64,000 bases of DNA from CAMCXE01 sp046347475 (GTDB taxonomy: Bacteria > Pseudomonadota > Gammaproteobacteria > Pseudomonadales > Cellvibrionaceae). The notes under the pieces were generated by a model. It was not told the origin of the DNA and ran no database searches. It saw only the letters and a program-made list of their open reading frames with translations. The position numbers and the translations under genes were made by a program. Below are positions 33,329 through 42,292 of this stretch, piece after piece (position 1 is the stretch's first letter; every line of letters starts with the position of its first letter). The stretch covers positions 620,001 through 684,000 of the forward strand of contig JAXMGD010000001.1 in assembly GCA_046347475.1 (NCBI GenBank), given 5' to 3'.

Positions 33329-34819
33329 TTAACCTGCTTTGGGCATTTTTGCTACTAGGCGCAAGGAGGTGGTTAATTCCTCCATTTGCAACCAAGGGCG
33401 CATCCAGGCTACTGCGTTGTACACGCCTGGTTGACCGGGTACTTCTTTTACTTCTACACGCGCTTCGGCCAAGGGGTATTTGGCTTTGGATTCGGCCGAG
33501 GCCAGTGGGTTGCCGTTAACGTATTGCTTGATCCACTGGTTCAGCATGCGCTCGGCTTCGTCCGCTTCCATAAAGGAGCCGATTTTGTCGCGGGCCATGA
33601 CTTTCAAGAAGTGGGCTATACGGCTGGTGGCCATGATGTAGGGCAAACGGGCAGAAATTGCCGCGTTCGCCGTGGCATCTGGCGACTGGAACTGGGCGGG
33701 TTTTTGCGTGGTTTGCGCACCGAAAAATACCGCGTAATCGGTATTTTTGTAGTGGCACAGGGGCAAAAAGCCGAGCTTGGAGAGTTCCGCTTCACGGCGC
33801 TCGGTGATGCCAATTTCGGTGGGGCATTTTTGATCCACAGCACCGTCGTCGGACACAAATACGTGGCTGGGCAGGCCTTCCACTTTACCGCCGCCTTCAG
33901 CGCCGCGAATGGCGGTACACCAACCGTATTCGGAGAAGGCGCGGGTGAGGGTGGCGCCCATCGCGTAGGAGGCATTCATCCAGCAGTAGTTGTCGTGTTC
34001 CACGCCTAGGTGTTTACCCTGGTCATTGGTGTCCGCTTCTTCATAATTAAATGCTTCGATGGCTTTGGTGCTGGCGCCATAGGGTAAGCGGGCCAATACA
34101 CGCGGCATGACCAGGCTGACAAAACGTGAGTCGTCGCTGTCGCGGAAGCTGCGCCAGGAAATGTACTCAGAGGATTCAAAGATTTTTTCTAAGTCGCGTG
34201 GTTTGGATAATTCTTGATAGCTGTCAAAGCCAAACATGCCTGGGGCAGCAGCGGCGATAAATGGACAGAAACCCGCAGCGGCAACACCGGAAATATTTTG
34301 CAGGGTGGCGACATCATCGGGGTGGGCGGAGAATTCATAGTCGCCAATCAGAGCACTGTAGGGCTCACCACCGGCCATGCCGAATTCACTTTCATAGATT
34401 TTTTTGAACAGGGCGCTTTGGTCGAATTCCACCGCGCGCTCTAAATCTTTGCTGATTTCTTTTTTGCTGGCGTTTAAAACGCGAATTTTTAATTGTGAGC
34501 TGGTTTCCGAGTTGGAAACCAGATAGTTAAGCCCGCGCCATGAGCCCTCTAATTTGGTGAACTTAGGGTGCTGCATAATGGCGGCCAGCTGCTTGGACAT
34601 GGCTTTGTCTATAGCGGCAATGGCAGAGTTAATGGTAACGGTGAGGTTTTTATTCCACTTAACAGTGCCTGCCATCACTTCACGGGTGAGGTTTTTTAAC
34701 AGGTCTTCTGCGTCGTCGCGGCTGGTTTGGCGAGTGGCTTCTAGGGCCATGTTCAGGAAACTGACGTCCTGGGCTTCAGCACTGCTCGCGCCTTGTGATT
34801 CTAATTCTGTATCGGCCAT
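33329..34819 (-). CDS. tssC: TssC, large sheath subunit
   Basis: A 496-residue TssC/VipB family protein. KFTKLEGSWRGLNYLVSN, EFDQSALFKKIYESEFG, GEPYSALIGDYEF and the C-terminal VMARDKIGSFMEADEAERML are highly conserved. With TssB it forms the contractile sheath around the Hcp tube. The TAATG overlap with tssB couples their synthesis in equal amounts. Long antisense frames within it are shadows. Confidence 0.97.
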   Translation of the reverse strand: MADTELESQGASSAEAQDVSFLNMALEATRQTSRDDAEDLLKNLTREVMAGTVKWNKNLTVTINSAIAAIDKAMSKQLAAIMQHPKFTKLEGSWRGLNYLVSNSETSSQLKIRVLNASKKEISKDLERAVEFDQSALFKKIYESEFGMAGGEPYSALIGDYEFSAHPDDVATLQNISGVAAAGFCPFIAAAAPGMFGFDSYQELSKPRDLEKIFESSEYISWRSFRDSDDSRFVSLVMPRVLARLPYGASTKAIEAFNYEEADTNDQGKHLGVEHDNYCWMNASYAMGATLTRAFSEYGWCTAIRGAEGGGKVEGLPSHVFVSDDGAVDQKCPTEIGITERREAELSKLGFLPLCHYKNTDYAVFFGAQTTQKPAQFQSPDATANAAISARLPYIMATSRIAHFLKVMARDKIGSFMEADEAERMLNQWIKQYVNGNPLASAESKAKYPLAEARVEVKEVPGQPGVYNAVAWMRPWLQMEELTTSLRLVAKMPKAG

Positions 34820-35322
34820 TATTTGGTCTCCTCATTCATGCCCAATTCGCCTTTAAGGCTGTTGAGTGCGTCGGTGTTGCTTAAAATGTCTTCAAGTACT
34901 TTTTCCAGCTCTTCAGAGCGGTCGGCTTTGCTCAATAAATCGCGCAGTTTATTGCGGGCGTCCAAGAGTTTGCGCAACGGTTCAACCTGCTCCACAACTC
35001 GATGGGGTTCAAAATCTTCTAAGTGATTCAGGTTTAAATTCACCGACATTTCAGTGCCGTCGCCCTGCAGGGTGTTTTCAACTTTCATGTTCAACTGAGG
35101 GTTGATGTTGTTCATGATCTCGTTGATGTTGTCGCGATCAACCTGCAAAAAATTGCGGTCTTTAAAGGCTTTTTGGTTGGTGTTGTCACCGGAGTAGTCA
35201 CCCATTACGCCCATTACAAACGGCAATTCGCGCTTGACGCTCTCGCCATTGGACTCTAAATCGTAGGTGATGTGGACGCGCGGCTTGCGCACGCGATTGA
35301 GTTTGTCATGGATGCTGGCCAT
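34819..35322 (-). CDS. tssB: TssB, small sheath subunit
   Basis: A 167-residue TssB/VipA family protein: MASIHDKLNRVRKPRVHITY and LPFVMGVMGDYSGD are the conserved start, and the C-terminal helix region DLLSKADRSEELEKVLEDIL provides the ClpV/TssC-interacting helices. Shine-Dalgarno AGG lies before the ATG. It is the first of the sheath-baseplate run and is separated from tssA by 513 bp. Confidence 0.96.
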   Translation of the reverse strand: MASIHDKLNRVRKPRVHITYDLESNGESVKRELPFVMGVMGDYSGDNTNQKAFKDRNFLQVDRDNINEIMNNINPQLNMKVENTLQGDGTEMSVNLNLNHLEDFEPHRVVEQVEPLRKLLDARNKLRDLLSKADRSEELEKVLEDILSNTDALNSLKGELGMNEETK

Positions 35323-35835
35323 AGTCCTAACCTCGTGATGAAAATTCTGTTATTAATTTGAAGAACCCATGCAGGGCTAAAGTCCTACACTGATCCGGTG
35401 TTTTTGCCCGCGTCGGAGCTTTATCTTAATGCCAATGCTAAACCGCCATAGTACGTCAAAAGCTCAGCTCTCGCTAATGTAACCGCTGGTTAGTAGCTGT
35501 GGGCTTTTTCTGTTCGCACCTAACCAAAATCACTTAAGGCAAACTCGTTTGCTCCGCACGTCGCGGCGTGCTTTTTTGCAGCTTACTTCAGTTGAAGCCA
35601 CTAGAGAGTGCGCTTCTGCGTCAGGGCGATTCGAGTTTTAGCAGGCCGTGCATGATGCTATCGCGGCCTCTTTTTTATTTTGGCCACCGGTTAGTAAGTC
35701 GCTGCGCGACTTTTAACGCGTGTGGTGTAACTGGCTCCTTGCTAAATTCATTTTGGATAAAACTCTCAGGCCTCGGGCGGAGCTAAATTTGCGCTCCATT
35801 ACTTTAGGCTTTAGGCACACTTGTGTGCATTTAAA
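35323..35835. other. 513-bp gap inside the T6SS arm, no gene
   Basis: Between tssB and tssA, where no coding frame resembles a T6SS protein. It contains a small stem GCACG/CGTGC followed by six Ts (about 35557-35577, plus strand) and several short GC palindromes such as GTCGCTGCGCGAC (35698-35710). Possible promoter for tssB onward. I see no remnant of hcp. Confidence 0.45.
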
Positions 35836-36978
35836 TTATTGGCCTTTCACGCCCGTTAATTCGCTGTACCGGTTGCGGGTTGCATCGTCGCTGATTAATT
35901 CCTGCATGAGTTCATGAAGCGGCATGTTGCCCCAGCGGACGGCTTTTTCCAGCATGTACGAGATCGGTGAATGAGGTTCTGTTTTGCGGAAAAACTCTGC
36001 GATGTCCGTCAGCTGTTTAAAGGCTTGTTCCCGATTGGCAAGGGCACGGGTGACAGGCTGGACGGCTGCGCCAGCAGCGCCGGGCGCACTCTCTGTTGTG
36101 GCAGATTCCTCTGCGGCGTTGGGGCTTTCGTCCACGGTTGATGCCTCCGCTACGATTTTATTGCCACCGAGGAAGGTAACGGCGGTAATGCAATCTTTGA
36201 GTAAATTGGTGATGGCGCTTGAGGGCGGTGCTTCACTGGCGCCGCACAGTTGGTAGAGCTTGTCGTTAAAGCGTGTGAAGCTATCGAGTGCTTCGACTAA
36301 ATCGTTGCGCAGGTGGGTGAGAAATTCGCTACTGGATTCTCGTACTGCGGTTTCGATATTTTGCAGGGTGTAACCCTTGCGGGCGTATTCTTTTTCCCGG
36401 TTTTTGTCATCAAGGATGCGGGAGGTTTCTGCGGCGGATTGGTATTCCCAAAAACTGTAGGCGCGGTGTTGGCCGCTGTTGGTAATAATGCTGTTGCGGA
36501 TAGGTGCCATCAAAGCGCCATCGGAGCCGCCCTCTCCATTGAGGCCTTTTAGTGAGCCTACGCGCGTTTCCATACCGTATTCGTCGGGCATGGGGAAGAG
36601 ATCTGGCCAGAAGTTTTCGATGAGGCCCTCGATCAGTTCAAAGCCGTCTCGCAGGCCTGCAATGCCGTCTCGGCGCACCAGGGCTTCTAGGTACCAGCAG
36701 GCGACTTCGAGGTCTTTGGATTCGGATTTTAGGATTTTGGGCGCCAGCTCAATAATTTTGCGCCAGGATTCATCAATTTTGCGGCGGGCATCGTCGGCGG
36801 CTTGGCCGTCTTCGCTGTAGACATTGCTGCGCTCAGCGCTGCGGGCGGTGGAGCGGGCCAGTTTGACCATTTGGAAATTGGAGGTGGGCGAGCTGCCCTC
36901 GCGAAGATCGCGGCCGCAAGGCGTTTCCTCGTTAATTGGGCTTAAGAGCGCGGCTATATCAACTGAGCGGGACGACAT
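35836..36978 (-). CDS. tssA: TssA, T6SS assembly cap protein
   Basis: A 380-residue protein with the ImpA N-terminal domain (LLSPINEETPCGRDLRE, then a region with LEALVRRDGIAGLRDGFELI and NFWPDLFP). A Ser/Ala-rich linker follows near 290-325, and then a C-terminal part SPISYMLEKAVRWGNMPLHE typical of the shorter TssA class. TssA guides baseplate and tail extension. AGGA lies five bases before the ATG. It diverges from tagH, giving a shared control region of 374 bp. Confidence 0.93.
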   Translation of the reverse strand: MSSRSVDIAALLSPINEETPCGRDLREGSSPTSNFQMVKLARSTARSAERSNVYSEDGQAADDARRKIDESWRKIIELAPKILKSESKDLEVACWYLEALVRRDGIAGLRDGFELIEGLIENFWPDLFPMPDEYGMETRVGSLKGLNGEGGSDGALMAPIRNSIITNSGQHRAYSFWEYQSAAETSRILDDKNREKEYARKGYTLQNIETAVRESSSEFLTHLRNDLVEALDSFTRFNDKLYQLCGASEAPPSSAITNLLKDCITAVTFLGGNKIVAEASTVDESPNAAEESATTESAPGAAGAAVQPVTRALANREQAFKQLTDIAEFFRKTEPHSPISYMLEKAVRWGNMPLHELMQELISDDATRNRYSELTGVKGQ

Positions 36979-37352
36979 AAATTCCTAAATCCTGACCAAG
37001 GCCAAAAAACGCACAAGTGAAGCAAGGCAAAAGCCCTCTTCAAATCGGTGTCCGCAATCACCCAACACACTTCCTGGCGTAACAATCCCGCTCACGCGGG
37101 GCGGTGATTTAAACCATATTGCAAGCCAACTTGCAAGCCGTAGGCGTTAATTAATCCTTGTGATCAAGGCGACAATGGGCAGCGAGTTAAGTGTGAATTT
37201 CTAAATGCGGGCTAATTCCTAAGCATGGCTTTTAACCCGTCTCATACCCGGCATATACTGCCCGCGCAAATAAATACAGCTGCTGAAGCCTCGCCGACCC
37301 GGTGAGGCTCGTTTGCAGCGCGCACTGGGCGGTAGGGGTGGAACCTTAAGTT
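36979..37352. promoter_or_regulatory. Divergent control region of the two T6SS arms
   Basis: 374 bp between the starts of tssA (minus) and tagH (plus). A TATACT (37254-37259) lies 17 bp after TTTAAC (37231-37236) and could be a weak sigma-70 promoter for tagH. No sigma-54 TGGCAC..TTGC site was seen. Otherwise no gene or repeat. Confidence 0.35.
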
Positions 37353-39350
37353 ATGAAAATTACCTTTTCTCTGTTAAAGGCACCTGCCAAAGCAGCCTTG
37401 CAACAGGGCCAGAAATCCTTCGATGAGCAGGGCGGAAGTATCGGCCGTGGCGACGGAAATACCTGGGTGCTGCCCGATCCCGATAAGTTTTTGTCCTCTA
37501 AACACTGCGTGGTGAGCTTTGAGCAGGGCCAGTTTTACATCACCGATACCAGTACCAATGGGCTCTTTTTAAATGGGGCTAGCCTGCCGGTGGGCCGCAA
37601 TAATCGGGTGAGTGTCAGCGAAGGCGATACCCTTGATCTTGGCGAATACCGCCTGCGGGTAGGGCTGGAAAAAGTCGCTGCGAAAATATCGCCTTTTGCT
37701 GAAGCGGCTCCCTTGGAGCCTGCGCCGATGGCCAATGCCGGTGCCCAGTGGGGCGCCTTGGAGCCCACACCCCAAGCCACCGATGGCGCTGACCTATTTC
37801 CTGTGGGCGCGGGTGCTGGCGGTGATCCATTTTACGATCCCAGCATGGACCCGTTTGCCGCGAAAGACCCTTTTGGTTTGGGCGGCGCCAAACCGGCCGA
37901 TCCCTTTGCCAGCCCTGCGGATCCGTTTGCCAATCCTGCAGACCCTTTTGCCAATCCAGGGGATCCTTTTGCCAATCCGGCGGATCCTTTTGCAAAGATG
38001 ACCGCGGCCCCGCAGGACAATCCGTTCGCAGCCGATCCATTTGGCGGCGGCGACATGTTTGGTGGCCCCGATCCCTTTTCGCCCGCTAAGCCCCAAGCAG
38101 TAGCGGGATTCACCCAGCAGGAGGGCCGCAATCCACTGCACGATGCTATCAACCTGCCCAAAATAGCCACCAATCCGCCAAGCCAAGGTGGAATTCCTGA
38201 TGATTTTTGGAATTCACTGGGCGGCGCTTCTGCAGCGGATGAGTTGGGCATGCCAGCTTTTAAACCCGTTGATCCTTTTGCCAGTGGCGATCCTTTGGCG
38301 TCACCGGCTGAAGCTAACCCCTTTGCGCCGCCCCCGGTGCCGCCAGCTCCTCCAGTTCCGCCTCCGCCGCTTCCCTACGCAGTACAACCCCCAGTGGCCC
38401 CACCGCCCATGCCGGATGCCTTAGGCGACAATCCGTTTGCGCATTTGGGGCAAACCGGCGGTGCAAATCCATTGCCCCTGGATGCCAGTGAAGGGCAGGT
38501 GTACCCCGTTGGCAGTGCCTTTTCTACCCATGTGCCAGCGAGTACGCCGGGTAAGGTTCCCCTGTCAGACCGGCTCAAGGCGATGCAGGGCACTGAGGCC
38601 CATGACACTTGGGCGGCGCCACCTGAACCCCAGGCGCCAAGTCCTCTGCCACCCCAGGCACCGGTTGCGCCTGCTGTGCCACCGGTTGCTCCAGTTGCTG
38701 CGCCGCCCAGTGCGCCGCTGTCGCGGCCAGCCCCGATTCACGATACGGGTGTGCAAAACCTTGTTGCGGCGCTTGGGTTGAGCGGCCAGTTAAGCCCTGA
38801 GCAGGAGCAGGTATTGCCGCAGTTAATAGGTGAGATGACCCGCGAGTCACTTAATGGCCTGTTACAAATCCTGCGGGCGCGCAATTCAATTAAAAACGAA
38901 TTTCGCATCGCGGTGACCACTATCCAACCGCGAGAAAATAACCCGATAAAATTCGCCACCGATGTGGATGATGCCTTGGAATTATTATTTGTGCGCTCAT
39001 CCAAGGGCTACAAGCCGCCTGTGGAGTCAGTGCAGGACAGTTTTGAATCCATCATGGATCACCAAGTGGCGATTTTGGCGGGCATACGTGCAGCGTTTAA
39101 ATCGCTGTTATCCCGTTTTGACCCGCTGCAATTGGAGCAACAATTTGAGCGCCAAGGCAAAACAGGCGGTATTTTGCCGGGCATGAAAGGCGCTAAATGT
39201 TGGTCGGCCTATGATGATTTTTATCAGGATTTAATCGGCAATTTTGAAAATTCGTTTCAAAACTTATTCGGTGACGAGTTTGTGCAGGCTTATGAGGAAC
39301 AATTGCGCAAATTAGCTATCGCCCGTAAACGTGAACACTCTCAACGATAG
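37353..39350 (+). CDS. tagH: TagH, T6SS-associated FHA-domain protein
   Basis: 665 residues. The N-terminal FHA domain (about 20-100) shows GGSIGRGDGNTWVLPD, SSKHCVV and DTSTNGLFLNG, the phosphothreonine-binding face. A long Pro/Ala/Asp linker (about 115-450) includes five 7-residue DPFANPA-type repeats near 188-222, encoded by 21-bp tandem repeats (about 37908-37999). The C-terminal ~190 residues (LVAALGLSGQLSPEQEQVLP to FQNLFGDEFVQAYEEQLRKL) form the type VI-associated C-terminal domain. FHA proteins link T6SS assembly to Ser/Thr phosphorylation (PpkA/PppA); no kinase or phosphatase gene is in this window. First gene of the plus-strand arm. Confidence 0.92.
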   Translation: MKITFSLLKAPAKAALQQGQKSFDEQGGSIGRGDGNTWVLPDPDKFLSSKHCVVSFEQGQFYITDTSTNGLFLNGASLPVGRNNRVSVSEGDTLDLGEYRLRVGLEKVAAKISPFAEAAPLEPAPMANAGAQWGALEPTPQATDGADLFPVGAGAGGDPFYDPSMDPFAAKDPFGLGGAKPADPFASPADPFANPADPFANPGDPFANPADPFAKMTAAPQDNPFAADPFGGGDMFGGPDPFSPAKPQAVAGFTQQEGRNPLHDAINLPKIATNPPSQGGIPDDFWNSLGGASAADELGMPAFKPVDPFASGDPLASPAEANPFAPPPVPPAPPVPPPPLPYAVQPPVAPPPMPDALGDNPFAHLGQTGGANPLPLDASEGQVYPVGSAFSTHVPASTPGKVPLSDRLKAMQGTEAHDTWAAPPEPQAPSPLPPQAPVAPAVPPVAPVAAPPSAPLSRPAPIHDTGVQNLVAALGLSGQLSPEQEQVLPQLIGEMTRESLNGLLQILRARNSIKNEFRIAVTTIQPRENNPIKFATDVDDALELLFVRSSKGYKPPVESVQDSFESIMDHQVAILAGIRAAFKSLLSRFDPLQLEQQFERQGKTGGILPGMKGAKCWSAYDDFYQDLIGNFENSFQNLFGDEFVQAYEEQLRKLAIARKREHSQR

Positions 39351-39358
39351 GAGCCCCT

Positions 39359-39874
39359 ATGCACACCCGCACGCCGTTTGTTTGGAAATCCCTAAAGCAC
39401 ATTTTACTGCTGCTGAGTTTAGGCTTGGGGCTGGTTAGCTGTACCAAAGTCAATGGCACAGGCAAAACCATCGGCCTGGATACCGATTTAAAACTCACCA
39501 TTCAAGCGGATATGGATATTAACCCCGATGCGAATAACCGCCCCTCGCCGGTGTTTGTGCGCATGTATGAGCTTAAATCACCGATGATTTTTCATCAGGC
39601 TGATTTTATGACGCTCTACAGCAAAGATAAGGCGGTCATAGATGCGGATTTTGTGAATCGACAAGACTTAAAAATATTCGTGCCCGGCGATAAGCGCGAA
39701 TCTAACTTGGTATTAAACCCCGCAACCCGATTCGTTGCGCTGTATGCAGAATTTTTACAGTACCAAAATGCCAACTACAAAGTTATTTTCCCGGTCACGC
39801 CCGGCAATATTGTCGGCAACCGCATTTCGGTGAAAATTACGGGCAACCATATAGTATTAATTGAGAAAAAATAG
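39359..39874 (+). CDS. tssJ: TssJ, outer-membrane lipoprotein of the T6SS membrane complex
   Basis: A 171-residue lipoprotein with the lipobox LVSC near residue 28, after a hydrophobic signal. RPSPVFVRMYELKSPMIFHQ and FMTLYSKDK are typical of the TssJ beta-sandwich. It binds the periplasmic end of TssM. GGAG lies five bases before the ATG, and the gene starts 8 bp after tagH. Confidence 0.92.
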   Translation: MHTRTPFVWKSLKHILLLLSLGLGLVSCTKVNGTGKTIGLDTDLKLTIQADMDINPDANNRPSPVFVRMYELKSPMIFHQADFMTLYSKDKAVIDADFVNRQDLKIFVPGDKRESNLVLNPATRFVALYAEFLQYQNANYKVIFPVTPGNIVGNRISVKITGNHIVLIEKK

Positions 39875-39938
39875 CGAGCCTGGCGATGTTGTCGGGTTTA
39901 ATGTTCTGCTCCATGTCTTCAAGATGCACGGATAGTTT

Positions 39939-41273
39939 ATGTCGTTAGAAAGCAAAGTTATTTGGTCGGAGGGGATGTTTTTAAATCCCCAGCATTTCCA
40001 ACAACAAGAGCGTTATTTTGAGCGCTATGTAGATGGGCGTATTACCACGGCAGGCGCTTATTTGTGGGGTTTTTTCGACTGTGAAATTGACCAGCAGCTG
40101 TTAAAACTGGGCAAAATATCCCTAAGCCACGGGCGCGGAGTATTCCCCGATGGCACACCGTTTAATTTTCCTGACATAGACGAGCCGCCACCGGTGATTG
40201 ATTTGCCGGAAAATATTCATAATAGCCTGTTGTATTTGGCCTTGCCCGTGCGCCGCTTAGGTGCGGTGGATGTATTGCCGCAAGAAGGTGCACAGGGTTT
40301 AGCCCGTTATTATCCGAAAGAACACAAGGTGCGGGATAATTCCATCGATAGCGGTGATGACCACGGAGTGCAGGTGGGCAAGTTGCGTTTGCGAGTATTG
40401 CTGGAAACCGATGATTTAAGTGGCTACACCTGTATCGGTATTGCCCGCATTGCCGAGACCCGCCAGGATAAAAATATTCTGCTCGATGATAAATATATTC
40501 CCACGGTTTTAGACTGCCAGGCGGCGCCACGCTTAAACGGTTTTATTGTGGAATTAGCGGGCATGTTGCGCCACCGGGCGGAGGCGATTGCAGGTCGTTT
40601 AGCCGATACCCGCCGCGGCGGCACGGCAGAAGTCACCGATTATATGTTGCTGCAAACGCTTAATCGTTTAGAGCCGATTATGGTGCACTTGGCAAAAGTG
40701 CAGGGCTTGCATCCGGTGGAATTATTTAAAGAATGTATGGGCGCGATTGGTGAGCTTGCAACTTTTAATACCAAAAATCACCGCCCGCCAGAACTGCCCG
40801 TGTATTTGCACGACAATTTACAAGCGGGCTTTGAAATTGTGTTTGCTCACCTGCGCCAATTGCTCGCCACGATTTATGAGCAAACCGCCATTTCAATCGG
40901 AATGGAGGATAAGGGGTACGGTATTCGTGTGGCGGACAAATATGATAAGTCTTTAATTAATACAGCAACCTTTGTGTTAGTGGTGCGCGCCGATGTCGCT
41001 GAAGAAATTTTGCGCAGCCGTTTACCGCAACAAATGAAAATCGGTCCGGTTGAGAATATCCGCCAATTAATCAACTCTGCATTAAACGGTATTTTAATTA
41101 AGGCCCTGCCGGTTGCACCCCGGCAAATTCCCTTCCGCGCAGGCCACGTTTATTTTGAATTAGAGCAACGCGGTGAAATTTGGCGGTATATGAGTACCTC
41201 CGGTGGATTTGCCATGCACGTCGGTGGTGATTTCCCCGGCTTGGAAATGGAATTTTGGGCCATTCGCCGCTAA
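39939..41273 (+). CDS. tssK: TssK, T6SS baseplate-membrane complex adaptor
   Basis: 444 residues, normal length. WSEGMFLNPQHFQQQERYFE is the family hallmark opening. Later landmarks are PVELFKECMGAIGELATF and the receptor-binding-like C-terminal part with PRQIPFRAGHVYFELEQ. TssK trimers join the TssFG wedges to TssL/TssM. Order tssJ-tssK-tssL is conserved among T6SS loci. Confidence 0.95.
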   Translation: MSLESKVIWSEGMFLNPQHFQQQERYFERYVDGRITTAGAYLWGFFDCEIDQQLLKLGKISLSHGRGVFPDGTPFNFPDIDEPPPVIDLPENIHNSLLYLALPVRRLGAVDVLPQEGAQGLARYYPKEHKVRDNSIDSGDDHGVQVGKLRLRVLLETDDLSGYTCIGIARIAETRQDKNILLDDKYIPTVLDCQAAPRLNGFIVELAGMLRHRAEAIAGRLADTRRGGTAEVTDYMLLQTLNRLEPIMVHLAKVQGLHPVELFKECMGAIGELATFNTKNHRPPELPVYLHDNLQAGFEIVFAHLRQLLATIYEQTAISIGMEDKGYGIRVADKYDKSLINTATFVLVVRADVAEEILRSRLPQQMKIGPVENIRQLINSALNGILIKALPVAPRQIPFRAGHVYFELEQRGEIWRYMSTSGGFAMHVGGDFPGLEMEFWAIRR

Positions 41274-41300
41274 CGCAACTTACTTGTGTGAGACATTACT

Positions 41301-42194
41301 ATGGATGAAAAGGATAAAACCCTCTTCAAACAACCCGGTGCTGGTGACAGCACGGTTTTAAAACCTACACCCGGCCGCAAAGGTGGTATGGATATGCGTC
41401 CGCCACCGGTCACGCCTAGTTATACTGCGGAGCCGGTAACACCAAGTGTTGCTCCCCAGGGGCGGGTAGATTTGAGCGCATTTGGCCCAGGGCTTAACCC
41501 GATTGTGCAAGCGGCCAGCACCTTGTTAATGGTGTTTGATAAAACTCGCGGCACGCTACGCCACGCTAATGTGGCGGGTTTGCATAATTCTTTAGTGAAT
41601 GAAATTAAACAATTTGAAAACCGCCTGCGGGATTTAAATTTAAAACCCGAGCAGGCCTGGGCGTCTCGTTATTTAATGTGTACCGCTTTGGATGAGGCGG
41701 TCATGTACACCCCTTGGGGCGGCGAGAGCGCCTGGGGGCAGCGCACTTTGTTAAGTATTTTTCACCGCGATGTTAATGGCGGTGAGAAGTCCTTTCAAAT
41801 GTTGGATCAGCTGCGGCAAAACCCCGGCGATAACCGCGCCGTGCTGGAATTATTTTATTTGGTTTTAAGCCTTGGTTTTGAAGGTAAATACCGGTTAATA
41901 CCGAGGGGCAGCGAGTCGCTGGAATCTTTACGCGATGATCTGTACGCATCCATTCGTGCCCAGCGCGGAGAGTATGAGCGCAGCCTGGCGAGCGCTTGGC
42001 AGGGCCTGGGCCGCACCCGCCGCACCCTGTCCCATTACCTACCTACCTGGGTGGCCGCGAGTGTAGTCGCGGCATTGGTATTTTTCGGCTATGTGGGTTT
42101 TAAACTTTGGTTAAACGCAAGCTCCGAACCTACGCTGGAATCCCTAAGCCGAATTGCACCGATCAGCGCATCGCCTCCAGAGCAAAAGCCCTAG
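41301..42194 (+). CDS. tssL: TssL, DotU-type inner-membrane protein
   Basis: A 297-residue TssL/DotU family protein. FGPGLNPIVQAASTLL starts the cytoplasmic hook domain. CTALDEAVMYTPWGG and YLVLSLGFEGKYR are close to universal in the family (here FYLVLSLGFEGKYRLI). One transmembrane segment near 253-272 (VAASVVAALVFFGYVGFKLW) is followed by a short tail of about 25 residues, so there is no fused peptidoglycan-binding OmpA-like domain. Anchoring to the wall must use a separate protein. Confidence 0.94.
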   Translation: MDEKDKTLFKQPGAGDSTVLKPTPGRKGGMDMRPPPVTPSYTAEPVTPSVAPQGRVDLSAFGPGLNPIVQAASTLLMVFDKTRGTLRHANVAGLHNSLVNEIKQFENRLRDLNLKPEQAWASRYLMCTALDEAVMYTPWGGESAWGQRTLLSIFHRDVNGGEKSFQMLDQLRQNPGDNRAVLELFYLVLSLGFEGKYRLIPRGSESLESLRDDLYASIRAQRGEYERSLASAWQGLGRTRRTLSHYLPTWVAASVVAALVFFGYVGFKLWLNASSEPTLESLSRIAPISASPPEQKP

Positions 42195-42292
42195 GGACTA
42201 TTAAACACTTTAATAACACTGCTGCGCAGATGTTTTAGCGCATATTAAAGGTCTGCCTATTCGTTGCGGATCGACAACAGGTATTCATTGGT

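Noticed and set aside
33386..34009. 207-codon plus-strand frame inside tssC
   Set aside because: Antisense to tssC; it merely reflects codon bias of a strongly conserved gene.
35568..35786. Possible hcp remnant between tssB and tssA
   Set aside because: The frame shows no Hcp-like strands or motifs, and no other frame in the gap does.
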